Shown piece by piece: positions 47,302 through 58,637 of a stretch of 64,000 nt of DNA. Origin of the DNA: Sarcocystis neurona (lineage: Eukaryota > Apicomplexa > Conoidasida > Eucoccidiorida > Sarcocystidae); contig KL647304.1 in assembly GCA_000727475.1 (NCBI GenBank), positions 660,272 to 724,271 on the forward strand, written 5' to 3'. The notes under the pieces are model-generated. The model saw nothing but the letters and a program-made list of their open reading frames with translations. It was not told the origin of the DNA and ran no database searches. Each line of letters starts with the position of its first letter. The stretch's first letter is position 1. Both the position numbers and the translations under genes were made by a program.

Positions 47302-47449
47302 TTAGCTCTGCATCTTTCTTCGCTTTTTGCTCTTCGTCCCTTCTCTTTCTCTGTGTCGCATCTTCTGCTGCCCTTCCTGCTTCGAAGCAGCAGCTTTCTT
47401 AGGCTGTCGGTCCCCCGTCCTCTCTTCCTGCTCTTTGTGTGTGTTACGG
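47302..47449 (-). CDS. Possible basic C-terminal exon
   Basis: After acgtcgcag on the minus strand, one frame reads RNTHKEQEERTGDRQPKKAA, continues Lys/Arg-rich and stops after KKRRKMQS. The composition resembles a nuclear or nucleolar tail. Upstream at 47,720-47,901 (- strand) another frame has DKHKECLKTKRTDEYNEMVV. No link between them was established and no family is recognised. Confidence 0.25.
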
Positions 47450-47899
47450 CTGCGACGTCCCACCGCTCGCCGGAAGCGACAGGAAGGGAGGGTATGCAGA
47501 GACCCACATGTACTCACGTAATACGAACGAAGGCAGATATGTGTAAGTATATACATATATGTACGTGTATGTACAGAGACAGAGACACAAAGAGAGAGTT
47601 TACCAACATCCACGTGTATACACGTAAAATAAGTACGGGTGCATGCTCTGCACGTACATATACATATATGTATATATTTGTGTGAACAGATAGAGAGGCA
47701 GAGAGAGGGCACGAGATTGACGGGGCATGCACAGACATCTGCAGTGTCGATTAGGAGTGTTGTTCCATCGCGTACAACCATTTCGTTATACTCATCTGTT
47801 CTCTTCGTCTTCAAACATTCTTTATGCTTATCTGCAGTCATTTCCGCGTGTACAGTAGGACGCACACATCTCTCTATACGTCCAACAAGAGAGAACAGC

Positions 47900-48480
47900 A
47901 TTTTAAAAGCATATACATAAATACATATATATATATATATATCGAAAGAGGGAGATTTGTACGTATATATGTATCTATCTATCTACACATGGATATATAT
48001 ATGTGTAGAGAAAGAGACGCATTTTAAAAGCATACATACATATATATATGTATGCGTATATTAATATACATATATATATATATATATAGTTACGAATATG
48101 TGAATGAATATACATATATATATATACACATATAAATACATGCAAGTATATACATATACGTCGAAAAAGAGAGAGTTGTATGTATCTATATATGAATATA
48201 TAGAGGAAAAGAGAAGTATAAATGTATTGATAAATCAAAAGGGGCAACGAATGACATGTGAAGATATATATATATATATATACACGTAGAGAAAAAATTA
48301 TGTAAATGCGTATGTGCATGCAAAGAGAAAGAGAGAGAAAGAGAGTAAGAAACGGACGACCACATATAGATATATATATATATATATAGATAGATAAATA
48401 GATATATAAGATAGATACATGTATATACACATATACTTCTGAATATATGTATTTATGTACAAGTAAGTTGATAGATGTAC
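47900..48480. repeat. TA-rich simple repeats
   Basis: Nearly continuous TATATA/TACATA with GAGAGAAA words. Only Ile/Tyr frames were seen. Confidence 0.75.
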
Positions 48481-48599
48481 ACCGACGTAAAGGGGGATTG
48501 GATATAGGTATAGATAGGTAGATAAAGAATGAGACAGAAAGGTAAATGTTGGCGGCCGGATAATGCGAAGGACGTGCGGACGCGCAGGACCCTGCGACA

Positions 48600-50340
48600 T
48601 AGACGTATGCGTCTTGGCAGCAGCAGCAGCAGCATCTCCTGCACCTGCTGCTGCTGCTACTACTCCTGCTGAGGTCCCCTTTGTCACCCCGCCTTTTTCT
48701 GCTGATGCTTCCCTACTGCAGCTGTTTTTGCTGCTTCTGCAGTGGGCAGCGTATGCTGGAGCCGTTCGCGTGTTGCTGCTGCTCGTGCTGCTGCTGTCAC
48801 TGGCTTTTTTCTTTTGCCGCTGTTCACGGCAATCGCAGCAGAGGCTGCCGCTTCGGCTTCTCATGTTGTAGCTGCTGCTGCTGCTCTTCCGCCTTCCCCT
48901 CCTTCTTCGAAAGCGGCTGCTGCTGCTGCTGCCGCTGCCCGTGCTGCTGCAGCTCCTCTCTTCTCTCCTGCTGCGCATCCTTCCGCTGCTGCTGCTCCTC
49001 CTGCGTCGCCTCTTCATTCTTCTTCTTCGTGCGCGCCCCTTTCTTCTGCTGCTGCGGCATCTTCTGCTGCTTTCTCTGCATCTATTCCCTGGTTTTCTCT
49101 ACTGGCTGCATCGCAACTGCTGCTGCTGCTTCTTCGCACGTAGTCCTTGCGCCTTCTCTTCCGCCCCCACCTCGTTTTCCTCTTCCCCCTTCGGCCGCTT
49201 CTGGTACTGCTGCTGCTGCTGCTCGGTCCACTGGTGCTGCCGCTTCTGCTGCTGCTGCTGTTGCTTCGTCTCTGCCTACTGGTGCTGCTGCTCTTCGCCA
49301 TGCTTCAAAGAGGACGGCCACTGTCTCTGCGGCAGCTGCTGGCGGCGGTGTAACTGCGTTGCACGCGTCGTCTCTTCGAGTCCAGGCCCTTGCTCCTGCC
49401 GCTTCTTCTCTTTCTGTTCGCGTTGCTTCTTTCTTCAGATTTCTCCTTGTCTTCGTTCCTCTTTCTGCAGCAACAATCGCAGCGCCAGGCTGCTGTTGCT
49501 GTCCACCGCTGTCACCTTCGCGCAGCACCCCACACGGCCATCGCCACAGCAGCAAGAGCGCCGATTGTCTGCTTCGATCTCGTGATGATACGGCTGCTGC
49601 TGCTGCGGCTGCGGTTGCGGCTGCTGCTGCTGCGGCTGCTGCTGCTGCGGCTGCTGCTGCGCTTTTTCCCGCCTCCCCCTCCCCTTCCTCTACAAGTGCA
49701 GCAGTCTTTATCTGCGGCCAACGGCTCTGCATTCCAAGGAACTGCAGCAGCTACCCCAGCAGCTACTTCAGCAGCAGGAGCGGCAGTAACTTGTCGAACA
49801 CGTGGAACAGCAGCAGGTCCTGCAGAAACACGAGCGACAGGAGCCGCTCATTCATCACCAGCAGATGCAGCAGCACCTCCTGCAATTGCAACAGCAGTAA
49901 CCGTAACGCCTGCAGCAGCAGCACCGGCAGCAATAGTACATGCAGTGAGGGCAGCAGCAACAGCAGGAGCTGCGACGTGAGCAGCGGCAGCAGGAAGTGC
50001 GGCATGGGTAGCAGCAGCAGCGACACCATGTTCTTCTGCAAGAGCAGCAGAGAGAGCAGCGTCTACAGCAGCTGCAGAGGAAGCAGCAGCAACAGAGAAA
50101 GAAGCAGCAGCAGCAGCAGAGGAAGCAGCAGCAGCAGCAGCAAGGGGAGCAGCACAGACTACGGCAGCATCAGCATCGCAGACAACGTTTCCCATACGAC
50201 GTTGAGGGGTGAGAGCAGCAGCAGGAGAAGGAGGAGTAGTCTTCGCAGCAGCAACAGCAGCAGCGTGGCAAGAGGAGGAAGAGGCGAGAGCGCGCGAGGA
50301 AGAAGCAGCAGTTTTTGTGAACTGCTTGCCCAAAATACTT
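48600..50340. repeat. CTG tract switching to CAG tract at about 49,690
   Basis: 48,600-49,680 is CTG-rich, 49,690-50,330 is CAG-rich on the same strand. On the minus strand 49,732-49,082 is an open frame of 216 aa with a Lys/Arg/Glu-rich patch between Ala runs (AAIVAAERGTKTRRNLKKEA). Another, 50,348-49,848, is Ala-rich. A gene may be present, but the repeats prevent choosing a frame. Confidence 0.65.
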
Positions 50341-50399
50341 CGAAGCATATCTACTTACCCTGCCGCCCGACATCACGCAGGTAGCTTCACACACATACT

Positions 50400-50716
50400 C
50401 GAATATTCATTTTTCACATATATTCATATAGACATTTATATTTATATAGACGTATACATATATACTGACATATATATATATATATATTTATATCGACATC
50501 ATATTATATTGGTATATATATATTTATATAGGCATATTTATTATATATACGTATGTATATGGAGATATACATGTATATTGACATATATATGTAGACATAC
50601 ATCTATATTTATGTAGACATATATTTATATGGACATATATTTTTATATACACGTATACGTTCATATATATATATATATATAATGGTGCGTTGTCCTCACA
50701 TATGTAGACGTATATA

Positions 50717-50751
<35 letters not shown>

Positions 50752-50800
50752 GTGTTATATAATACTACGTATGCAGTTGTGATTTACATATATTGGCACC
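50400..50800. repeat. TA-rich simple repeats
   Basis: TATATA runs separated by GACATA words, with no coding signal. Confidence 0.75.
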
Positions 50801-52600
50801 TTCTACGACTGTCTTCACATTAATATCTCTGCATCTGTTGATGTGGCCCTTTCAAATCTTGCTGAGAAAGGACGTTTCTTCTCTGTGTAGACTGAATCAC
50901 ACTAACCATATATGCGTCGACGTAGAACATTTATACATACCTGCATTTCCGTCTCCCTCTGTCTCTGTCTTTGTGTCTCTGTCCTCCCCTCTCTCACTAA
51001 AAGCGCCTTTCCGTTTTTCTTCTCGAGTGTCTGCGTCTCTCTTTTCCTCCGTTTCCAGCTGTCCCCTACATCTGCAAAAAGTGTATTTCGGTGTGTGCGT
51101 CTCTCTATCAGTCTTTTCATGTATGTGTGTGAATGCGTATGGAAGGACACACCCTGCACTTCCTTCGTCGGCACACACGTGGATAGAGAGACATATACAC
51201 CAGCGAGGAAAAGCGAGCGATTTGTGTGTGTATATGGTGGGGGGCGGATGTGGCAGTGATAGAAACGTCGTAAAGGAAGAAGAGAAGGGGAGGACCAAAA
51301 AGCGTCTGAAGACGAGATATAAATATGAATCTCCGACATACGCCAACGCATTCGCATGCAACATACATATCTGCACGCAAATATATCAGCTAGATGTACA
51401 TATATACATTTGCGTATATCTGCATGTGTGTATACACATATGTATATATATAACGATGGGTACGTATATATGTACATATATGCACGAGGATATTACATAT
51501 ATATATGTGTTGTATGTACAGGTCGCGTTGAGTGGGTATAGCAACCTGTATCGCGGTGTCGCTACACCGGAGAGACAGTTCCTCGGGTGTACGTACACCG
51601 CACGATAAGTGTCTAGAGAATGAGAAGTCCGCACACGTGCTTCGTCCGTAAACAACTCTCTGGGGATTTCGTGTGTGAGAATATGTTCGGCAAACTTCTC
51701 TACGTAAGTGACGGCAGGAAAACTGCCAGGAAACCGCTGGGGCGGCCCCCATATATAAGACAAGAGCCACGTAGATGAATATCACACCGACACAGACACG
51801 CTCAAACATCTATACACACATATATATAAATATGGATTTCTATAAATATGAATTTCACTTCTCTCTTCCGTCCGCGGGATGCGTGACGCTGCTCGTCTTG
51901 GTAGGGAGGTGGGAAGGACAGACAATAATATTCGAAGAAGCTGCAGCAGCGAGGAAGGTGCCTCGGGGTGGTGGCCACGCGTGCGTATCAAGTTGCTACA
52001 AAAGACGTGTCTACTTCTTCTTCTTCTCCACGTGCAGACGGCGTGTCTACTTCTCTCAGGAGAGGAGGAGCACAGCAAATGAAGTGTTCGTTTACTACTG
52101 GAGAGGAAGACAGAGACAAACATAAAAACAGAGGAAGAGAAAGCGAAAGAGAATGTGAAAGCCAGATAAGAAGCATCAACGAGACTGCACCCGCACACAC
52201 ATTTGCGTATGCGCTTTCTAAGTGTTGACAATGCCGATCTACACATGAATGTAAATTCATGAGCGGAGACAAAGAGAGAGGTAGACGAAGGATAGAAGCC
52301 AAAAAGTGTGCATATACCTACACATAGACGTATACGCATATGTGTGGATATGGACAGAGAGAATGAGATAGACAGAAGAAGTATAGAAGCTAAGACACAC
52401 GTGTATACGGACGTAGACGTACACGTATATGTATGTAGAGAGAGAGGGACTCGTGGGGCTTAGGTGTGATGGATTTCGAGGAAATTAACGAGGTTGACGA
52501 CGCAGTCTAGGAGAGACTTCTTCATAAATTTAGAAGTTGCTGTCAGGTAGACAAGTGGCTGCCAACTGAAGAAGTTGCTGCCAAGGACCGTTCTTGTGGA
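50800..52600. other. Flank upstream of ClpP without an identified exon
   Basis: Mixed unique sequence. It must hold the ClpP 5' exon(s) with start codon and targeting leader if they are in the window, but I could not single one out. A GTGTACGTACAC palindrome lies at 51,587-51,598. Confidence 0.35.
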
Positions 52601-52619
52601 AGTGGGACGTGCAGGGACA

Positions 52620-52860
52620 GCTGCTGCTGCGACTGCTGCTGATGTAGTCCGCTGCTGGGAAGGGGCTGCTGCTCGAAGAAACGCCTCTGCTGCTTCCCGC
52701 TAAGAAAAAAGTGCTGCTCCTACGACTCCTGCTGCTGCTTCACATCCACCTGCTCCTGCTGCTTCACTTCCACCTGCTCCTGCTGCTTCACTCCTGCTGC
52801 TGCACTTCCACCTGTTGCTGCTCCTGCACTTCCACCCGCTGCTCTTGCTTCATTTCCAGC
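52620..52860. repeat. CTG minisatellite before the ClpP exon
   Basis: Imperfect copies of CTTCCACCTGCTCCTGCTG, period about 27 bases, at 52,735-52,850, preceded by CTG runs. Confidence 0.7.
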
Positions 52861-52942
52861 TGCTGCTGCTGGCAGGTCTGTTTTTGATTAGTTGCCGTAG
52901 GGGACTATATCCTTTCTTGTTGTTTGTGATCGCCTGCTGCAG

Positions 52943-53663
52943 GTGGGCCTCCGGCTGCAGCACAACCGCTGACAAGGGAGCAGGAGCAGCAGCGGAAGTA
53001 GCTGCAGCAGCAGCAGCGGAAGTAGCAGCAGCACGGGCGAAGACAATCTTCATTTTCGAGGAGATAACGGCAGAGAGCAGCAGCAGACTCGCGTCGCGGC
53101 TGCTGCTTCTCGATTCACTATCTCTGAAGGATTTTTGGCAGAACTCTCCCTCTGCTGTGAAGCAGCGGAAGGACGAGGAGGAGGGAAGTGAAGAGGAGGA
53201 CGACGAGGAGGCGCAGGAAGAGGTGGGGGAGGAGCAGCAGCAGCTGTTGCGTACAAATGAAGGAGCCGCCGCCGTGCAGGGAGGAGAACACTTGGCGGCG
53301 CAGCAACAGCAGCAGGAAGAGGAAGAGCGGGAGACGGGAGCAGAAGAGGGAAAGCAGCAGAGAGACGAGAAGCAGCAGGTCCCGCAGTGGACGACTGCCC
53401 CAGTTATTTGGACACCCAGCAGCGCCGGCGCAGCAAGTAGCAGGAGCAGCAACAGCAGCAGGAACAGCAACAGCAGCAGGAGCAGCAACAGCAGCAGGAC
53501 AAGAAGTTGCGACAGTAGTAGTAGGAGGAGGAGAAGTGGGAGCAGCAGCAGCAGGGAGAGGAGGCCCAGGATTGCAGATGCGCAGCAAGTGCCATTTTCA
53601 ATTCTGCTGCATTGCCCAGGCGGGTCGCTTCACGCAGGCCTGGCTCTAGTGGACGTGCTGCAG
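52943..53663 (+). CDS. ClpP, first identified exon with repeat insertion
   Basis: Likely acceptor gcctgctgcag (start phase uncertain; ctgcag at 52,960 is an alternative), donor CTGCAG/gtttgt in phase 0. Ala-rich start, then the ClpP core from about 53,037. The core is interrupted at about 53,120-53,585 by acidic, Gln-rich and Ser-rich repeats, and resumes at QQVPFSILLHCPGGS. Confidence 0.85.
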
Positions 53664-56600
53664 GTTTGTTTCTGTAGGCGTTAACTGAGAGAAAGAAAGA
53701 GGCTAGGGAGACGGGGCTGAGCCGGAGACACGCAGACACAGAAGGCTCCAGTATCTGTCAGGTCCACCGAATCTCCGCATGCATATCATTCCCTACGTGA
53801 TTTTTGCTTCTACGTAGTACTCCCATTCATATATATACATATGTGTCGCGCTGAGGAACACAAGGAAATACAGTAAATGTCTTCGTTTCTTCCCCTTTCG
53901 CTCCCTCTCTCTTCGTTGAGGTAAACAGATATCTGGTGGGTGCAAGCGTAGGTAGGTAGGCAGCTAATAGCGTCCACAGACCAACGTGAACCGAGAAGAA
54001 GGGGAAGAGAAAGAAAGGAACGGTGACAAGACGCTGCTGCTGCGTTGTTGCTGCAGCGAAGGATCACCCAGACACTTTCCGCTACTATGACTACTACTAC
54101 TCTTGCTAGTATTGATACTGCAGCAGCTGGCCCTGCAGTTCTTCTCCCATGTGACACGCGTGTCCTGCGGTTGATACATAGGGAAGTTTGTGTTCTACAG
54201 CCTACTTTCGGGAATTTTGTCCAGTTAGCTTTTGTCTACAGTTGGTAAGATACACGTTCTCGACCGGGAGTTACCTTCGCAGAGAGGAGTTGCTGTCACG
54301 GCAAGGAGAAGGTGCACCCCGCGTTCGTGTGTGTGTGTAGGTGAATGTGAGTGTGGGGTGAGAGACACGGAGACGGCAGGAAGAAAGCGGAGACAGACAC
54401 CAGCAACCGCCAAGGAAGGCACGAGACGTCGACGTCATACCACCCTGTTTTGCTTTTGCTGTTGCTGCTGCTGCTTCTGCGGCTGCTCCTGCTGGTGCTG
54501 TTGCTGCTGCTGCTGCTGTCTGCGCTGCTGCGCAGAATCTTGGCAGTCCGGTGAAGACAATCAACGTGGGACTGGCTGCTTCGGTGGGGTCTCTGCTGCT
54601 GGCAGCGGGGACGCCGGGCATGCGATTCGCACTTGACGGCAGCATGGCGCTGCTGCACCAGCCGAGCGGCAGGCTTCGCAGCAGAGCCCCTGGCCTCGCG
54701 GTCGATAGTGAGGAAGTTCGTAGACTGCAGAAGCGCGTCTCTCTCCTCTACACGTGAGAAGTCTCCACAAAAGGGAAAACTCTTCTCTTCTGATCAGACG
54801 CCAACAAACAGCAACATCGCCGTTGCCCTGACGGCTACCAGTACCAATATAACAACACCAAGTGATGAACGTGTATATGTATGCAGAGAAAGAGAGAGAC
54901 TCGAATACACACATACTCATATGCATACATATAAACTCTCATACGTGTCCACATCTGGGGGAGACATATATAAATCTTTCTTCCTTTCTCTTCCTCTCTT
55001 CCCCTCTCTCTTTTGTGTCTCTTCTATCGTGTCGCTTTGTATCTTTCTCTGTTCCTCTCTCTCGCTTTCTCTCCCGCTCGTCCTCTCTGTCTCGACACAC
55101 GCACATAAATATGCAAGAGGGTGCGCAAAACTGCCGTAGTGGAGGAGACGCAGACGTCCAGACTTCGATCTCTCTGTCTCTCTGCCTCTCTGTCTCCCTT
55201 TCTCTGTCCCCGTCTCTCTGTCTCCCTCTGTGTCTCCCTGTCCCTCGTCTCCGTCTCGCTGTCCCCGTCTCTCTGTCTCCGTCTCCCTCTCTCCGTCTCC
55301 GCCTCTCTGTCTCCCCCTCTCCGCCTCCCTGTCTCTGTCTCCCTATCTCCCTCCCTCTGTCTCCCTCTCTCTCTCCGTCTCCGTGTCTCTCTGTCTCCCT
55401 CCCTCTGTCTGTCTCCCTCTCTCTGTCTCTCCGCCTCCGTCTCCCCTCTCTGTCTCCCTGTCTCTGTCTCCCTTTCCCTATCTCCCTCTCCCTGTCTTCC
55501 TCCCCCCCTCTCCGTCTCCCTGTCTCCCTTTCCCTGTCTCTCCCCCTCTCCGCCTCCGTCTCTCTGTCTCCCTTTCTCCGTCCCCGTCTCTCTGTCTCCC
55601 TCTCTCTGTCTCTCCGTCTTGCCGTCTCCCCCTCTCCTCCCCGTGCCTCTGTCTCCCCGTCTCTGTCTCTGTTTCTCCCTTCTTTCTTTTTGTCTCGGTG
55701 TGTCAGTGGCAGAGAAGAGAATGCAAGGGCCTCACACGTCTCACAGAAAGAGCCAAGAAAACGTGCTCGGCAACAGCCAAACATATACACATACACATAT
55801 ATGTGTGTACATGCATATATGCAAATATATATATATATATCTATGCATGTATCTACGTAGAGAAGAAGAAGAAGACGGCACAGAGGAGTAGGAAGCGTGA
55901 CGGCCAGTGGAGCCCACGAAGAAGACAAATGAAGAAGGTTGCTGGCGTGAGGAAAAGAGAGAGAGAGACGTGGACGTACGAAGTGAATCGGCGCGTGGGG
56001 ATGGCAGACAAATGTTTTCACAGAAGCAAGAAGACATGTGCGGCAGCAGCGGCATCCATGCACACCTATATATATCTTTGTGTATATGTGTATATATACA
56101 CATGTGTATGTACGTGTATGTGTACACGTGTGTAGATACATGTGCCTACTTTGATTAAGAAATCCTCATGGCACTCTCCATCTACTGACAAAAAAAGTGG
56201 GGAACGACACGTACACATAAAGTTTTGCAAGTCCTGCACCTACACATGTACATACATATACATACATATATATGTATATTGTATAGGTATACCTATACAC
56301 GTATATGTCTCATATATATANNNNNNNNNNNNNNNNNNNNNNNNNNNNNNNNNNNNNNNNNNNNNNNNNNNNNNNNNNNNNNNNNNNNNNNNNNNNNNNN
56401 NNNNNNNNNNNNNNNNNNNNNNNNNNNNNNNNNNNNNNNNNNNNNNNNNNNNNNNNNNNNNNNNNNNNNNNNNNNNNNNNNNNNNNNNNNNNNNNNNNNN
56501 NNNNNNNNNNNNNNNNNNNNNNNNNNNNNNNNNNNNNNNNNNNNNNNNNNNNNNNNNNNNNNNNNNNNNNNNNNNNNNNNNNNNNNNNNNNNNNNNNNNN

Positions 56601-56922
56601 NNNNNNNNNNNNNNNNNNNNNNNNNNNNNNNNNNNNNNNNNNNNNNNNNNNNNNNNNNNNNNNNNNNNNNNNNNNNNNNNNNNNNNNNNNNNNNNNNNNN
56701 NNNNNNNNNNNNNNNNNNNNNNNNNNNNNNNNNNNNNNNNNNNNNNNNNNNNNNNNNNNNNNNNNNNNNNNNNNNNNNNNNNNNNNNNNNNNNNNNNNNN
56801 NNNNNNNNNNNNNNNNNNNNNNNNNNNNNNNNNNNNNNNNNNNNNNNNNNNNNNNNNNNNNNNNNNNNNNNNNNNNNNNNNNNNNNNNNNNNNNNNNNNN
56901 NNNNNNNNNNNNNNNNNNNNNN

Positions 56923-56962
<40 letters not shown>

Positions 56963-57724
56963 CGTATATTGTATATGTGTACATATACACATATATGTAT
57001 CACATATGTATGTATATATATATATTGTCTATGTGTAGATATACGCATATATGTATCATCTATACATACATATATATGTATATATATATATACATATAAC
57101 CACGTATATTGTATATGTGTACACATACACGTACATGTATACATATCTGCATATATATATATATAATTGGGTATATTGTATATGTGTATTTATAGACATA
57201 TATGTATGTTTTCTCGTGTACGTGGGCGCACGCGGCGCCGAAGGGCAGCTGCATGCGCACTACCGCCAGTCACTTCTGCTGCCGCTCTTCTCCGGCTTGC
57301 CTCTCCTCCTTCTCTTTTTCTTCTCTCTGCCTTTGAGGCGACCGCTGCTGCTTCCGTGTTACCTTTTCTGCTCTCGCTGCGAGTTCTTCCGGGGCTTCTG
57401 CTGCTGCTGTTGCTCTTGCGGAAACCGCCGCGACCAGTCTTCCGGCCCGTCCTCCTCCTCCTCCGTCTCCTCTTAGGTCGGCTACCCGCGCTGTTCAACG
57501 ATAAGTTCTTCTCCTTCTTTTCCTTCTCCTCCATTTTCCTTTTCGTGTGGCTGCCCAGGTCGCTGATGGGGCGTGGCGCCGGGTCGGCAGCTGCGTCGGA
57601 GAAGCTGCAGCCCAGAGACAAATTCCTCACAGCGGTCGAATGCCAGAAGCACGGCCTCATTGATCACGTGCTGCCTTTTCACGAGCTTGCGTGTATTGTA
57701 ATTCCTCAGCAGCAACGCGCGTGA
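52943..57724 (+). CDS. ATP-dependent Clp protease proteolytic subunit (ClpP), 5' end missing
   Basis: Exons 52943-53663, 54536-54753 and 57559-57724 join in phase. Seen in order: TIFIFEEITAESSSRLASRL (first strand and helix), HCPGGSLHAGLALVDVLQ, GLAASVGSLLLAAGT with the nucleophile Ser, LLHQPSG with the catalytic His, SEEVRRLQKRV, and PRDKFLTAVECQKHGLIDHV with the catalytic Asp. These match the ClpP fold and triad, so this is an active-type ClpP, not ClpR. In apicomplexans ClpP is known from the apicoplast; targeting here is inferred, since the leader is not seen. Two oddities: an insertion of about 155 low-complexity residues before the PGGS strand, and a short Gln-rich C-terminus (IVIPQQQRA). 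Confidence 0.9.
54536..54753 (+). CDS. ClpP, exon with Ser and His of the triad
   Basis: Acceptor gctgcgcag, phase 0, donor TACAC/gtgaga in phase 2. Begins NLGSPVKTINVGLAASVGS. The preceding CTG run (54,455-54,535) forms part of the acceptor tract. Confidence 0.92.
55160..55690. repeat. Pyrimidine-only TCTCTGTCTCC minisatellite
   Basis: About 530 bases of C and T with regularly spaced G, in the last ClpP intron. It is the same class as 22,285-22,640 but longer. Long Ser/Leu/Pro/Val frames on + and Arg/Glu/Asp frames on - are artefacts. Confidence 0.9.
56321..56922. other. Assembly gap (602 N)
   Basis: Run of N flanked by (TA)n on both sides, so the break is probably an unresolved TA microsatellite. 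The flanking ClpP exons already join in phase and lack no conserved residues, so no exon is expected in it. Confidence 0.98.
57559..57724 (+). CDS. ClpP, last exon
   Basis: Acceptor gtggctgcccag; its first base completes the ACG codon opened at 54,753. Encodes SLMGRGAGSAAASEKLQ, then PRDKFLTAVECQKHGLIDHV and the stop at 57,722. An internal ctgcag at 57,610 could be an alternative acceptor, but the 57,559 site fits both phase and length of the ClpP fold. Confidence 0.9.
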
Positions 57725-58600
57725 GAAAACTGCCATAAGCAGCAGCAGCAACGACGGCAGCAGCCCCTCCACAGCAGCAACTGAAAGCACAGGCGGAGCA
57801 GCAGCAGCAGCAGCACGACGGCCGAGTCGCAGAAGCAGCAGCAGGTGCAGCGGAAACAGCGGCACCCCAGATAGCACCTTCACGTTATAAAACGTGGGGA
57901 CGGATGCCACCTGGCAGATATATATACACCCATACCCTAGAATTTTATCAATATACAATATACGCGTGTATATATATGTATATCTACGTTTGTGTGTGTG
58001 CGTTCCTAGGTGTGATTGATTCACACCTATCTGTTGTCTACTTTCTGCGTCTATTCCCACATGCGTTCATATCTGTGTGTGTGTGTTCACTTGTATTTGT
58101 TTCCGTCTATCTATCTATCTATCTATCTATATATACATATATATATATATGTATACGTATGTGTTTTGGTATTTCCGAGTACGTACGTCAATATTTATAT
58201 TCACATATACATGCGTGTGTGTGTTTACTATATTCATGAGTATGTGTCTCTGTATTTTATCCATGTATATACATATATATGCATGTATGTGTTTATATTT
58301 ATGAGTAGCTCCATTTGTTTTCACGTCCATATGTATATAACATATATATATATGTGTTGATACTTATGAATATGAGCACTTGTATTTACATCCACATATA
58401 TATATGCGTCCATATTCACGAGTACGAACATTTGTGTTTGTATCAATATATATGCGTCTGTGTGTTCGTATCTGTAAGGGTGTCCACTTGTATTTATATA
58501 CATCGAATAATTCATATATTATGTGTAGCTGCATTTGTATATATATATATAATCTATGAAGAGAAGTCTACATGTATATCTCGTAGGCATATGTGTACTT
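57725..58600. repeat. ClpP 3' flank: CAG-containing tail, then AT-rich tandem repeats
   Basis: 57,735-57,870 is CAG-rich. From 57,920 the sequence is TA/TG-rich, with a (CTAT)n run at 58,105-58,125. Loosely repeated 60-70-bp units with TATTCATGAGTATG-like words lie at 58,215-58,500. Confidence 0.65.
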
Positions 58601-58637
58601 GTTTGTATGTATAATATATTTTGAAGAAGGACGTCTT

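Noticed and set aside
48681..50384. Long + strand frame (567 codons) of Cys/Leu/Ser
   Set aside because: It is the antisense and out-of-frame reading of CTG then CAG tracts, lacks motifs, and has composition explained wholly by triplet repeats.
54862..56141. Frames of 300-400 codons over the CT-rich tract
   Set aside because: Same artefact, located in the last ClpP intron.
56142..57144. Frames crossing the N run
   Set aside because: They consist of unknown residues and Ile/Tyr from TA repeats.
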